From the NCBI GenBank assembly GCA_038749595.1, contig JBCDHW010000001.1:124001-188000 (forward strand): 64,000 bases of DNA. The letters run 5' to 3'. This DNA comes from Parvularcula sp038749595 (GTDB taxonomy: Bacteria; Pseudomonadota; Alphaproteobacteria; Caulobacterales; Parvularculaceae). The notes below the pieces were generated by a model. It searched no databases, was not told where the DNA came from, and saw nothing but the letters and a program-made list of their open reading frames with translations. The position numbers and the translations under genes were made by a program. Shown one piece after another: positions 7,653 to 15,429 of the stretch (positions are counted from its first letter, which is position 1; every line of letters starts with the position of its first letter).

Positions 7653-8276
7653 CTACCCGCGCCAGGCGTCGAGGGCTTCGAGGATGGCGGCGCGCATTTC
7701 TGCGATGCCTTCTTTTTTCTCGGAGGAGGTGGCGAGGAGTGTAGGGAAGGCGGCGGGGCGCTTGGCGATTTGGGCTGAGACTTCCGCCTGACGGGCCGCG
7801 GCCGCGGTGGGTTTGATTTTGTCGAGCTTGGTGAGGACCACTTGATAGCTCACGGCGGCGGTATCGAGGGCGTCCATGCACTCCTCGTCCACGGGTTTGA
7901 GGCCATGGCGGCTGTCGATCAGGACGAAGACGCGGAGGAGGTTGGGGCGGCCGCGGAGGTAGTCGAAGATCAGCTGGGTCCAGGTGTCGACCTTGCTGCG
8001 TGAGGCGCGGGCATAGCCGTAACCGGGGAGATCGACGAAGCGGAACTGGCCGCCGATGTCGAAGAAATTGACTTCTTGGGTCCGGCCCGGCGTGTTCGAC
8101 GTCCGCGCCAGGCCCTTGCGGTTCATCAGCGCGTTGAGAAGAGAGGACTTGCCGACATTGGATCGTCCGGCGAAAGCAAACTCACCAAGATCGGCGGGCG
8201 GCAGCCCGGCCATGTTCACTGCGCCGAGCATGAAGGTGGCTTCGCCGGAGAAGATCTTGGCCGTAGGTTCCGTCAT
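7653..8276 (-). CDS. engB: Ribosome biogenesis GTP-binding protein EngB/YihA
   Basis: A 207-residue small GTPase of the TrmE-Era-EngA-EngB branch. The P-loop GRSNVGKS lies at residues 37-44, the switch-I threonine region NTPGRTQ near 61-67, the G3 box DLPGYG at 82-87, and the G4 box TKLDK at 149-153. EngB helps assemble the large ribosomal subunit and is usually essential. Length and motif order are standard. It diverges from the thioesterase gene across only 44 bases, and runs tail to tail with the propeller-like gene 10 bases away. Confidence 0.95.
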   Translation of the reverse strand: MTEPTAKIFSGEATFMLGAVNMAGLPPADLGEFAFAGRSNVGKSSLLNALMNRKGLARTSNTPGRTQEVNFFDIGGQFRFVDLPGYGYARASRSKVDTWTQLIFDYLRGRPNLLRVFVLIDSRHGLKPVDEECMDALDTAAVSYQVVLTKLDKIKPTAAAARQAEVSAQIAKRPAAFPTLLATSSEKKEGIAEMRAAILEALDAWRG

Positions 8277-8320
8277 TGCGTCCGTTTGACAGCTTCGCCA
8301 GTTACGGGAAAGACCAATCG

Positions 8321-9109
8321 ATGACGTTCACTGACCTCCTCGCTGGCACGGACACGGGCAGCAGCGCCACGACCGTCTACGAAATCCCCGAGACATGGAT
8401 GCAAGGGCGCACGGCCTATGGCGGGTTGACGGCTGCTCTTTGTGCGGAGGAGGCGCGGCGGCGTTTTGATGGATTGCCGCCGTTGCGCACGGCGCAAGTG
8501 GCTTTTGTGGGTCCAGCAACGGAGCAACTGGTCGCCGAAGCGACGCTGATCCGGCAGGGCAAATCGACAGCCTTTGTCGAGGTGACCTTGCGGGGAGAGA
8601 AAGGCATCGCGACCCGGGGTATGTTCGTTTACGGAGCGCCGCGGCCGAGTGAGGTGCGGTTCCTTGACCTTGCCGCGCCGTCGGTTGCGAAGCCTGCGGA
8701 CCTTGAGGTCTTGCCCTCGGCGCCGCCGTTGCCGGCGTTTTTGAGGAACTTCGATCTTGCTGTGGCGGCAGGCAATATTCCGTATACGGGCTCGGATGAG
8801 GCCGTGGTGACCTGGTGGGGCCGGCACCACGACCCCGCGGCGCGATCCACGGCAATCGGGCTCCTTGCGTTGGGTGATCTTTTGCCCCCCGCCGCGTCGC
8901 CGCGGATGTCGACGTTTGCGCCGGTGAGCTCGGTGAATTGGCACGTCGATTTCTTGTCGGACGATCTATCATCCCAGGACGGATGGTTTTTGATGGACAG
9001 CCGCGCAGAGTCGGCAGGCGACGGCTGGTCAGCGCAGCAGATGGCGATGTGGTCCCACGATGGCCGTCCGGTGATGGCGGGCCGTCAGTCGATCGTCGTT
9101 TTCTCTTGA
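8321..9109 (+). CDS. Double-hotdog acyl-CoA thioesterase family protein
   Basis: A 262-residue protein from the ATG at 8321; an in-frame ATG at 8276 would overlap the divergent engB start and is unlikely. The pattern matches the TesB-like tandem hotdog thioesterase family: first hotdog with a W-x-x-G-R-x-x-Y-G-G-x-x-A-A motif at about residues 27-39, a Q-V-x-F-V-G-P strand near 59, and a second half with SSVNWHVDFL near 206 and a terminal G-R-Q-S strand. Members hydrolyse acyl-CoA in the cytoplasm. Chain-length preference cannot be predicted. It is tail to tail with the PTPS homologue. Confidence 0.8.
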   Translation: MTFTDLLAGTDTGSSATTVYEIPETWMQGRTAYGGLTAALCAEEARRRFDGLPPLRTAQVAFVGPATEQLVAEATLIRQGKSTAFVEVTLRGEKGIATRGMFVYGAPRPSEVRFLDLAAPSVAKPADLEVLPSAPPLPAFLRNFDLAVAAGNIPYTGSDEAVVTWWGRHHDPAARSTAIGLLALGDLLPPAASPRMSTFAPVSSVNWHVDFLSDDLSSQDGWFLMDSRAESAGDGWSAQQMAMWSHDGRPVMAGRQSIVVFS

Positions 9110-9122
9110 GGGACGCGGGCGC

Positions 9123-9491
9123 CTAGGGCTCGTAGCGGACGCTTTCGCCGAGCGAGGGGCGCGCCACCTCAACGGCAGCAAGCAGAGGCAGCGCTTGGTT
9201 ACCGCGGTCGAAGATGAATTTCGCGACGTTCTCGAGGGTCGGTAGCGCCAGGCCTTCGATATGGTTCAAGAATCGGTGGTCCAAGGTCTCGCGGAGCTGG
9301 TCTGCGGCGCGGCGGACGTCAGCGAAGTCGCAGAGCCAGCCTTTGGGGCTTAACCCAGCGCCCCTGAGAAAGAGGGTCACTTGGAAACTGTGTCCGTGAA
9401 TATGCGCATACGGATGATCAGTATCAGCGACGTTTTCGCCAAGCTCGTGGGCGGCTTCGAAATGAAACGTGTACCGCTGTTCAAAGGTCAT
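9123..9491 (-). CDS. Divergent 6-pyruvoyltetrahydropterin synthase/QueD-family protein
   Basis: A 122-residue PTPS-fold protein. The start is the ATG at 9491, which overlaps the folB stop as ATGA. The zinc triad is intact: His15 (FEAAHEL), His32 and His34 (HIHGH). In ordinary PTPS/QueD the catalytic cysteine sits four residues before the first His of HxH; here that position is Tyr28 and no Cys is near. The C-terminal K-E-T motif whose Glu anchors the pterin also seems replaced (A-R-P, residues 110-112). Asp71-His72 of the relay are kept. It is therefore probably not a classical QueD or PTPS. Its place behind a pteridine reductase and FolB suggests a role in a pterin or folate route, possibly like the PTPS-III variants, but the reaction is unknown. 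Confidence 0.8.
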   Translation of the reverse strand: MTFEQRYTFHFEAAHELGENVADTDHPYAHIHGHSFQVTLFLRGAGLSPKGWLCDFADVRRAADQLRETLDHRFLNHIEGLALPTLENVAKFIFDRGNQALPLLAAVEVARPSLGESVRYEP

Positions 9492-9871
9492 GCGAGGGCT
9501 CGCGGGTCGATCGACACCATACGGCAACCCACGGCGTGGGCATCGTCGTAGACCGTCAGCTTGCGCGTCTCCACCGCGACGCCGTGGACGTTGGGGTGGC
9601 GGCGCAGGTCCTCGATGATCGCTTCACAGAGGGTTTCTTGGAGCCCGTAATGGGCTTCGCCAGTGAGGCGGAGGACGCTTTCCCTGAGGTGGTTGTAGTC
9701 GGCCACATCTTCGATCCCATCGCCGGGGCCAATGCGCGAGACGACCATGGCAATGGAGCAACTAACCGCCTGGGGACGCACTTCGTGGGGCAAGACACCG
9801 AGGCGGACATGCACGCGAAGGTCTTCGAGAAAGACCGCGTAATGACCATCGGCGAGAAGGGGGAGCTGCAT
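9488..9871 (-). CDS. folB: Dihydroneopterin aldolase/epimerase family protein
   Basis: A 127-residue FolB/FolX-fold protein of normal length. Conserved features include G-V-L-P-H-E (Glu30), D-Y-N-H-L at 58-62, H-Y-G-L-Q-E-T-L at 74-81, and Lys104 in ETRKLTVYDDA, matching the catalytic lysine region. FolB cleaves 7,8-dihydroneopterin to 6-hydroxymethyldihydropterin and glycolaldehyde in folate synthesis; FolX-type relatives only epimerise the triphosphate. The neighbour is a FolM-like reductase, so either role fits. It overlaps the PTPS homologue by four bases and follows the reductase by one base, so all are one operon. Confidence 0.85.
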   Translation of the reverse strand: MQLPLLADGHYAVFLEDLRVHVRLGVLPHEVRPQAVSCSIAMVVSRIGPGDGIEDVADYNHLRESVLRLTGEAHYGLQETLCEAIIEDLRRHPNVHGVAVETRKLTVYDDAHAVGCRMVSIDPRALA

Positions 9872-9872
9872 G

Positions 9873-10610
9873 TTAGCCTGAGAAGATGATGTCGCGGGTT
9901 GCGGATTTCAGATGCTCGCCATTGTCGGCGAGGATGACCTGTCCTGTGATGGCTTTGTTGTTCAGTGCAAAGACGACCGTCGCGGCCACATCTTCAGGAT
10001 CAAGCCGCCGTTCGAGCACGTTTACCGTGGGCGCAAGGCGGAGATAGGTCTCTTCATCTTGCCCAGGCGAGGGGAGGTTATAGCCGGGAGCAACGCCGAC
10101 GCAGCGCACCTTCGGTGCGAGCGCGCGGGACAGCATGATGGTCGCGCCGTGCAGGGCTTGCTTGCTGATCGTGTAGCTCATGTGATCCGCATTCAGATTA
10201 AAGAGCTTTTGGTCAAGCATGTTGACGATCACCGCGTCGCCTTGGGCTTGGCCAGCGAAGGCTTGGGCGAGCATCATTGGCGCGACCGTGTGGATTTGGA
10301 AGTTCCTGAGCAAGGCGTCTTCGGTCATCGTCGCGGCGTCGTCGAATTCGAAGATCGAGGCGGAGTTGACCAGGCCCCGGATGGGTGCACCGGCCGCTTG
10401 GCGGGCTGCGGCGAAGATCCGAGATCCGGCGCCTGGCTTGCTGAGATCGCCGCCGACGGCGACGCCGCCCGTGTCCGCGGCCACCCGCTCAGCGTCTTGG
10501 GCGCTGGTGTTGTAGTGGACCACGGGTTTCCAGCCGGCCGCTGCCGCGGCGTAGACGATAGCGCGGCCGAGGCGCTTGCCTCCGCCGGTGACGAGAACCC
10601 AATTGCTCAT
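9873..10610 (-). CDS. SDR-family pteridine reductase, PTR1/FolM-like
   Basis: A 245-residue short-chain dehydrogenase. The nucleotide-binding loop TGGGKRLGR at residues 8-16 has the Arg typical of NADPH-using pteridine reductases. The catalytic serine of ordinary SDRs is replaced by Asp133, followed 13 residues later by Tyr146 and then Lys150; this Asp-13-Tyr-4-Lys spacing is the one seen in PTR1/FolM. Such enzymes reduce dihydropteridines (dihydromonapterin, dihydrobiopterin or dihydrofolate) with NADPH. Its place directly before folB supports a pterin substrate. The start overlaps the exchanger gene by four bases (ATGA). Confidence 0.85.
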   Translation of the reverse strand: MSNWVLVTGGGKRLGRAIVYAAAAAGWKPVVHYNTSAQDAERVAADTGGVAVGGDLSKPGAGSRIFAAARQAAGAPIRGLVNSASIFEFDDAATMTEDALLRNFQIHTVAPMMLAQAFAGQAQGDAVIVNMLDQKLFNLNADHMSYTISKQALHGATIMLSRALAPKVRCVGVAPGYNLPSPGQDEETYLRLAPTVNVLERRLDPEDVAATVVFALNNKAITGQVILADNGEHLKSATRDIIFSG

Positions 10611-11563
10611 ACGAGGCCTGCTGTTCCGAGGAAGATGATGTAGGCGACATAGATCACCGCGAAGGATCCGCCAATCAGCCGGCCCAAATTGGTCCGCGTC
10701 AGGACAAGTGCCGCGACAGCGGCGGTGGCGGCGATCATCATCGGCAGGTCGATCATCAAGGCCGTGTCTGTCACCTGGCTGAAGCCGACAAACCCGGCCG
10801 CCGCGCCGACGAACAGCATGTTGAAGATGTTCGAGCCGATGATGCTGCCTGCCACGACGCCGGCTTGTTTCTTCATCGCGGCGGCGAGCACTGTTGAGAG
10901 CTCAGGCAACGACGTGCCGAAAGCTACAACGGTGAGGCCGATAACTTCGTCCCGGATATTGAGCATCCGGGCGAGGGCGGATCCGTTGTCGACGAGGAGG
11001 GTGGCGCCCACAGGCAAGCCAATAAGGCCGGCGATGAGCAGCAACAGCGTCGGGGTGATTCTCGGGCAGTCAGGTGTGAGCTCAGCGGCTTCGTTGGCGA
11101 TTTCGGCGCCTCCGGCCCTGGCCTCGGCGATCATCAAGGCGAAGTAGACCATCATGCCGCCAGCGAAGATGGAAGCCTCGAACAGGCCAACCCCGCCTTT
11201 GGTGTAGACCATGCCGCAAAAGAGGCTGGTCGCCAGCATGAGCGCGATGCCGTGGCGGGGCAGACGCGGGATATCAAAGGCGATGGGTGTGATCAGCGCG
11301 GGAACACCGAGGACCAACAGGATGTTGGCGATGTTCGAGCCGATAATATTGCCCATGGCGATACCCGCCGCGCCGTCGCCAACGGCTTGAACAGTGACCA
11401 CAAGCTCTGGCGCTGACGTGCCGAAGGCCACCACGGTCAGGCCGACAATCAGCGGCGGGATGTTGGCAATGCGCGCAAGCCCAGCAGCACCGCGCACAAG
11501 GGCATCGCCCGCGGCAAGCAACACGCCAAGACCGACGAGAAGGAAGAGTGTGGTGACCAACAT
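10607..11563 (-). CDS. CaCA-family calcium/sodium exchanger (YrbG-like)
   Basis: A 318-residue inner-membrane protein with about ten helices in two inverted repeats. Each repeat bears the alpha motif of cation/Ca2+ exchangers: GTSAPELVV with GNIIGSNIANI in the first half, and GTSLPELS with GSIIGSNIFNM in the second. The two conserved Glu residues bind the cation. It probably exports Ca2+ in exchange for Na+ or H+. It is the first full-size gene of an overlapping operon with the pteridine reductase, folB and PTPS genes, a pairing with no obvious functional reason. Confidence 0.9.
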   Translation of the reverse strand: MLVTTLFLLVGLGVLLAAGDALVRGAAGLARIANIPPLIVGLTVVAFGTSAPELVVTVQAVGDGAAGIAMGNIIGSNIANILLVLGVPALITPIAFDIPRLPRHGIALMLATSLFCGMVYTKGGVGLFEASIFAGGMMVYFALMIAEARAGGAEIANEAAELTPDCPRITPTLLLLIAGLIGLPVGATLLVDNGSALARMLNIRDEVIGLTVVAFGTSLPELSTVLAAAMKKQAGVVAGSIIGSNIFNMLFVGAAAGFVGFSQVTDTALMIDLPMMIAATAAVAALVLTRTNLGRLIGGSFAVIYVAYIIFLGTAGLV

Positions 11564-11575
11564 CGCCGTTGGGAG

Positions 11576-11692
11576 TTAGTCCCAGCGGCCCTTTTCGCGA
11601 ATGTTCAGCAGTGCAAAAACAATAACAAAAAGCAGGATGGTCATCAGGCTGGGAGACAGAAGTCCCCCGCCGGCAGCGAGAAGTAGGGCCAT
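11576..11692 (-). CDS. 38-residue single-helix membrane protein
   Basis: A short frame reading ATG at 11692 to TAA at 11576, with a good GGAGG ribosome site four bases before the start. The product begins MALLLAAGGGLLSPSL, has one hydrophobic helix at about residues 16-30 (MTILLFVIVFALLNI) and ends in a charged REKGRWD tail. This size, helix and charged tail are typical of small inner-membrane proteins often missed in annotation. It ends 12 bases before the exchanger gene and would head that operon. Function unknown. Confidence 0.6.
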   Translation of the reverse strand: MALLLAAGGGLLSPSLMTILLFVIVFALLNIREKGRWD

Positions 11693-11875
11693 GGAACCTC
11701 CGACGGCGAATTGATCGGCAGCAAATAGCGATGCCGACCATCGCCGTCACCCCCTGATATTTCGTTGCAACGCCGCATGTTGCGCTGCGCTTTGCGCGGT
11801 TGCCCGGTGCTGCCCAGGGGTCTATGCCGCGGACGCAAAGAGCGCCAGTTGAGCGGGAAAGGCAGTGAAAAAGCC

Positions 11876-12652
11876 ATGTCATACAATTGCTTAGAGACGG
11901 AAATGGATGACCGCGTCTTGGTCATTCGGCTCGCGCGGCCCGAGGCGCTCAACGCCTTCAATAATGAGCTGATGAATGAGCTGACCGAGGCGCTGAAAGC
12001 TGCCGACTCGGACGCGAAAGTCAGCGCGATCATCATCACCGGCTCTGACAAAGCCTTCGCTGCCGGTGCTGACATCAAAGAGATGGCGACCAAAACTTCG
12101 GTAGAGGCTTACCTCGACGACTTTATCACGGCCAACTGGGAGCAGGTGACGCGGACCCGCAAACCGGTGATCGCGGCGGTGGCGGGCTATGCGCTCGGCG
12201 GGGGATGCGAGCTGGCCATGATGTGCGATTTCATCATCGCCGCGGACAACGCCAAGTTTGGCCAGCCGGAGATCACCATTGGAGCGATCCCCGGCGCGGG
12301 CGGGACCCAGCGGATGGCCCGCTTCATCGGCAAGGCGAAGGCGATGGATATGTGCCTGACCGGCCGGATGATGGGCGCCGAGGAGGCGGAACGCTGCGGC
12401 TTGGTTGCGCGTATCGTGCCCAAAGCGGAGCTGATGGACACCGCGCTTGAAGCGGCGAAGAAGATCGCTGGTTTCTCCCGCCCGGTGGCAATGATGGTCA
12501 AAGAGAGCGTCAACCGCGCGTTCGAAACCACCTTGTCAGAAGGTGTCTTGTTCGAACGACGGCTCTTTCACTCCGTTTTTGCCACGGAGGACCAGAAAGA
12601 AGGCATGAGTGCCTTTGTTGAAAAGCGTGAGCCGAATTTCAAAGACGCTTAA
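11876..12652 (+). CDS. Enoyl-CoA hydratase (crotonase family)
   Basis: A 258-residue crotonase from the ATG at 11876; upstream in-frame starts lack support and would run into the divergent promoter region. The oxyanion-hole sequence FAAGADIKEM lies near residues 60-69, and the two catalytic glutamates fall in the expected places: ALGGGCELAMMCDF near 103-116 and PEITIGAIPGAGGTQR near 126-141. Normal bacterial short-chain enoyl-CoA hydratase hydrates 2-enoyl-CoA to L-3-hydroxyacyl-CoA in beta-oxidation. The enzyme fits the other fatty-acid and acyl-CoA genes in the window, though it is not in an operon with them. Confidence 0.93.
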   Translation: MSYNCLETEMDDRVLVIRLARPEALNAFNNELMNELTEALKAADSDAKVSAIIITGSDKAFAAGADIKEMATKTSVEAYLDDFITANWEQVTRTRKPVIAAVAGYALGGGCELAMMCDFIIAADNAKFGQPEITIGAIPGAGGTQRMARFIGKAKAMDMCLTGRMMGAEEAERCGLVARIVPKAELMDTALEAAKKIAGFSRPVAMMVKESVNRAFETTLSEGVLFERRLFHSVFATEDQKEGMSAFVEKREPNFKDA

Positions 12653-12712
12653 GGGGATAGCTGGCGGAAAGGTGCCCATACTTGCAACTGCATTGAACGG
12701 GGCAACCGCCTG

Positions 12713-14614
12713 ATGGATATCACTTCTGCCGTGATGCTGATCGGCCTTGCTGGGGTTGGGGCCCAGTGGGTGGCCTGGCGGTTTAACCTGCCGGGCATCG
12801 TGCTGATGGCGATTGCCGGGGTCACGCTCGGGCCCCTGTTCGGGGTTCTGCGGCCAGAGGCGTCGTTTGGGATCGTGTATCAACCGCTGATCTCGATCGC
12901 GGTGGCGATCATCCTTTTCGAAGGCGGCTTGCAGCTGAAATTTGAGGAGCTGCGCGAGGTCGGCAAAGGCGTCCGGCGGCTGGTCTTCCCAGGGGTCATT
13001 ATTGCCTGGGCCTTGGGTTTTCTCGCGGCGTGGAAGATCGCGGGACTGTCCGTCCCCACCGCCTTGTTGTTCGCAGGGATCATGGTGGTGACCGGGCCGA
13101 CAGTGATCATGCCGCTCCTCCGCCAAGCCAAGCTTTCCAGCCGCCCTGCGACGCTGCTGCGCTGGGAAGGGATCGTCAACGACCCCATCGGCGCGCTTCT
13201 CGCGGTGTTCGTCTACGAGGTGGTGCACCTGACCCAGCCGGACTCAGGGTTCGCTGTCTACCAGATCGTTGGCAGCCTCGCCCTCGGCGCGATCCTCTCC
13301 ACGCTGTGGGGCTATCTCATGGGCGTCTTCGTGGCGGAGAGTTTCCGCAAAGGCTGGGTTCCGGAGTTTTTGAAAACGCCGGTGCTCCTCTCTTTGGTTC
13401 TGACCTGCTTTGCGATGGCCAACGCGGTGCAGGAAGAGGGGGGGCTGCTGGCCGTGACGGCGATGGGCATCACGATTGCCAACGCCAAGCTGCCGTCGAT
13501 CAACCAATTGCGCCTGTTCAAAGAGAACATCGCCGTGCTGTTCGTTAGCGGCGTGTTCGTCATGCTCACCGCCAACCTGACCATGGGCACGCTGTTCAGC
13601 CTCACGGCCAGTGATCTGCTGTTCGTGGCGGCGATGCTGGTGGTGGTCAGGCCCCTGACGGTGATGATTTCGCTGCTCGGAACCGAAACGACCCTGAAAG
13701 AGAGCGCCCTGATCGGATGGATCGCGCCGCGGGGGATCGTTGCGGTGGCCGTGTCGGGGCTTTTCGCGGTTCAGATGGTCGAGATCGGCGTTGAGGACGG
13801 CGGTAAGATGGTGCCGCTCGCCTTCGCCATGGTTTTCGCGACCGTCATCGCCCACGGCTTCTCGATTGCACCGCTCGCCCGGATGTTTGGCCTGGCGCAA
13901 AAGGGGCGGCCCGGCGTGCTCATCGTGGGCAGCTCGGAATGGTCCGCGGCCCTCGGTGATAAGCTGCGTGAGCTGAAGATTCCCGTGCTGATCACCGACA
14001 GTGACTACCGCCGCCTTCGTCCCGCAAGAAACCGCGGCCTCGACACGTTTTACGGCGAGATCCTGTCGGAGGTGAGCGAGCACCACATCGAATTTGTTCG
14101 CTATGACACACTGTTAGCGGTCTCAGGCAACGAGAGCCACAACGCCCTCGTCTGCACCGACCTGGCGCCGGAAATGGATCGCTCACGGACCTATCAACTG
14201 TCACCGCGGGGCCAGGGCGAGCATCGCCGCAATATCTCCTACGCCGTTCAGGGCCGTCCGTTGTTTGCGAAGCCGATGGGGCTCGATGACTTGCTGGAGC
14301 GGCATTACAAGGGTTGGAAATTCCAACTGACACGGATCAGTGAGGCGTATCCGCCCGAGCGCTTTTTGGAGACCCTTGGCGAAGACGGTGTGATCGTCGC
14401 TGTGGAACGCGAGGAGCAACTGCTGTTCGCGACCAGCGAGCGCAAGCTCACGCCGAAGCTGAAAGACCGGGTTCTGACATTCTCTCTGCCTCGGGCCTCC
14501 GACGAAAAAGACGAAGCGGAGCCTGATCTGACGCCCGAAGAGAAGGCCCATCAGCAAGCCAAAGAGCAAGCGATGGACAAAGTCTCGGCGAAAGCAGACT
14601 TAACCAGTGGTTAA
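12713..14614 (+). CDS. CPA1-type cation:proton antiporter with C-terminal cytoplasmic domain
   Basis: A 633-residue protein: residues 1-395 contain about 12-13 hydrophobic helices with the CPA signature (IVNDPIGALLAVF near 160, containing the Asn-Asp pair, and a second charged helix near 330, IGWIAPRGIVAVAVSG). Residues 400-600 form a soluble domain that begins like a nucleotide-binding RCK/TrkA-N fold (GVLIVGSSEWSAALGDKLRE) but is not a strict GxGxxG. The last 30 residues are highly charged. It resembles NhaP-type Na+(K+)/H+ antiporters used in pH and salt homeostasis. It stands alone 60 bp after the enoyl-CoA hydratase gene. Confidence 0.88.
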   Translation: MDITSAVMLIGLAGVGAQWVAWRFNLPGIVLMAIAGVTLGPLFGVLRPEASFGIVYQPLISIAVAIILFEGGLQLKFEELREVGKGVRRLVFPGVIIAWALGFLAAWKIAGLSVPTALLFAGIMVVTGPTVIMPLLRQAKLSSRPATLLRWEGIVNDPIGALLAVFVYEVVHLTQPDSGFAVYQIVGSLALGAILSTLWGYLMGVFVAESFRKGWVPEFLKTPVLLSLVLTCFAMANAVQEEGGLLAVTAMGITIANAKLPSINQLRLFKENIAVLFVSGVFVMLTANLTMGTLFSLTASDLLFVAAMLVVVRPLTVMISLLGTETTLKESALIGWIAPRGIVAVAVSGLFAVQMVEIGVEDGGKMVPLAFAMVFATVIAHGFSIAPLARMFGLAQKGRPGVLIVGSSEWSAALGDKLRELKIPVLITDSDYRRLRPARNRGLDTFYGEILSEVSEHHIEFVRYDTLLAVSGNESHNALVCTDLAPEMDRSRTYQLSPRGQGEHRRNISYAVQGRPLFAKPMGLDDLLERHYKGWKFQLTRISEAYPPERFLETLGEDGVIVAVEREEQLLFATSERKLTPKLKDRVLTFSLPRASDEKDEAEPDLTPEEKAHQQAKEQAMDKVSAKADLTSG

Positions 14615-14664
14615 GAACGCCTGACGTATCCCTAACGGACCTAGGATGAACCTATGGGCCGAAG

Positions 14665-15429
14665 ATGGGATGTATGAACCGCATCGCTGTTCCCCAGCGC
14701 GAGTCTGCGCTGCGCCGATATGCTGATGCGTATCGCACCCGCATTGCGCTCGACGCGGCTACCGCCCGGGCTGTGGAGGCGGAGCGACATGCGCTCGTCG
14801 CCGAGGACCAAAGGCAAGCGTTTCTCTCCGGTCTGAACCACGAGCTCCGTACACCGCTCAATCATATTCTGGGATTTGGTGAGCTCCTCCAACAGGCGGA
14901 TGCCTACAGCCTGCCAGTGGAGAAACGGGCGGAATATCTGGAGCTTATCCTGAAGGCGGCGACGGCGTTGCTCGATCAGATCAACCTGATCTTGAAGGAC
15001 GCTGGCTATGGCGAGACGAGCAGCGGGGTCGACGACGAGCCCAGCTTGGTGCTGATCCTGCGGCGGTTGCTCCAGCAACATGCCGAGACGCTTTTTGTGG
15101 GCAAAATCGACCTGGCTGACGACCTGCCGGGTACGGATATTTCTGCTGTGCAACTCTCGGGGATTTTGCAATCAGTCTTTTCTTTGTTGGGACAAACGTC
15201 CGGCGATCGGCGTCCGCTTGGAATTCGCGCTGATTCTGCGCCTGATGAGGATCAGGTTGTCCTGACACTGACGGTGTTGTCGGCGGACGATCCTCTGCCG
15301 CGCGATGGGTTGGAGATCTCGCGCGCGCGGCTCACGGAGCTTGGTGGGTCCCTCGATCATCAGTGGTCGGACGCCGGCGAGCACATAACGATCACTTTGC
15401 CAGCGCAGCGAAAGGAAATCGCGGCATGA
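14665..15429 (+). CDS. Histidine-kinase-like protein with degenerate ATPase domain
   Basis: A 254-residue soluble protein (or 251 from the ATG at 14674). A HisKA dimerisation domain at about residues 45-115 carries a perfect H-box, NHELRTPLNH, with phospho-acceptor His59. The C-terminal half keeps only echoes of a HATPase fold (GLEISRARLTELGGSL near 214 and a final ITITLPA strand). The N-box asparagine and the D-x-G-x-G motif needed for ATP binding are absent. It has no sensor domain or membrane helix. It may act as a phosphotransfer protein or a scaffold rather than a kinase, somewhat like ChpT or Spo0B. Its stop overlaps the start of a HerA-like ATPase gene, implying a joint function. Confidence 0.8.
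   Translation: MGCMNRIAVPQRESALRRYADAYRTRIALDAATARAVEAERHALVAEDQRQAFLSGLNHELRTPLNHILGFGELLQQADAYSLPVEKRAEYLELILKAATALLDQINLILKDAGYGETSSGVDDEPSLVLILRRLLQQHAETLFVGKIDLADDLPGTDISAVQLSGILQSVFSLLGQTSGDRRPLGIRADSAPDEDQVVLTLTVLSADDPLPRDGLEISRARLTELGGSLDHQWSDAGEHITITLPAQRKEIAA

Noticed and set aside
13244..14086. 280-codon open frame on the minus strand
   Set aside because: It is antisense to the antiporter gene; the composition is His/Arg-rich and shadow-like.
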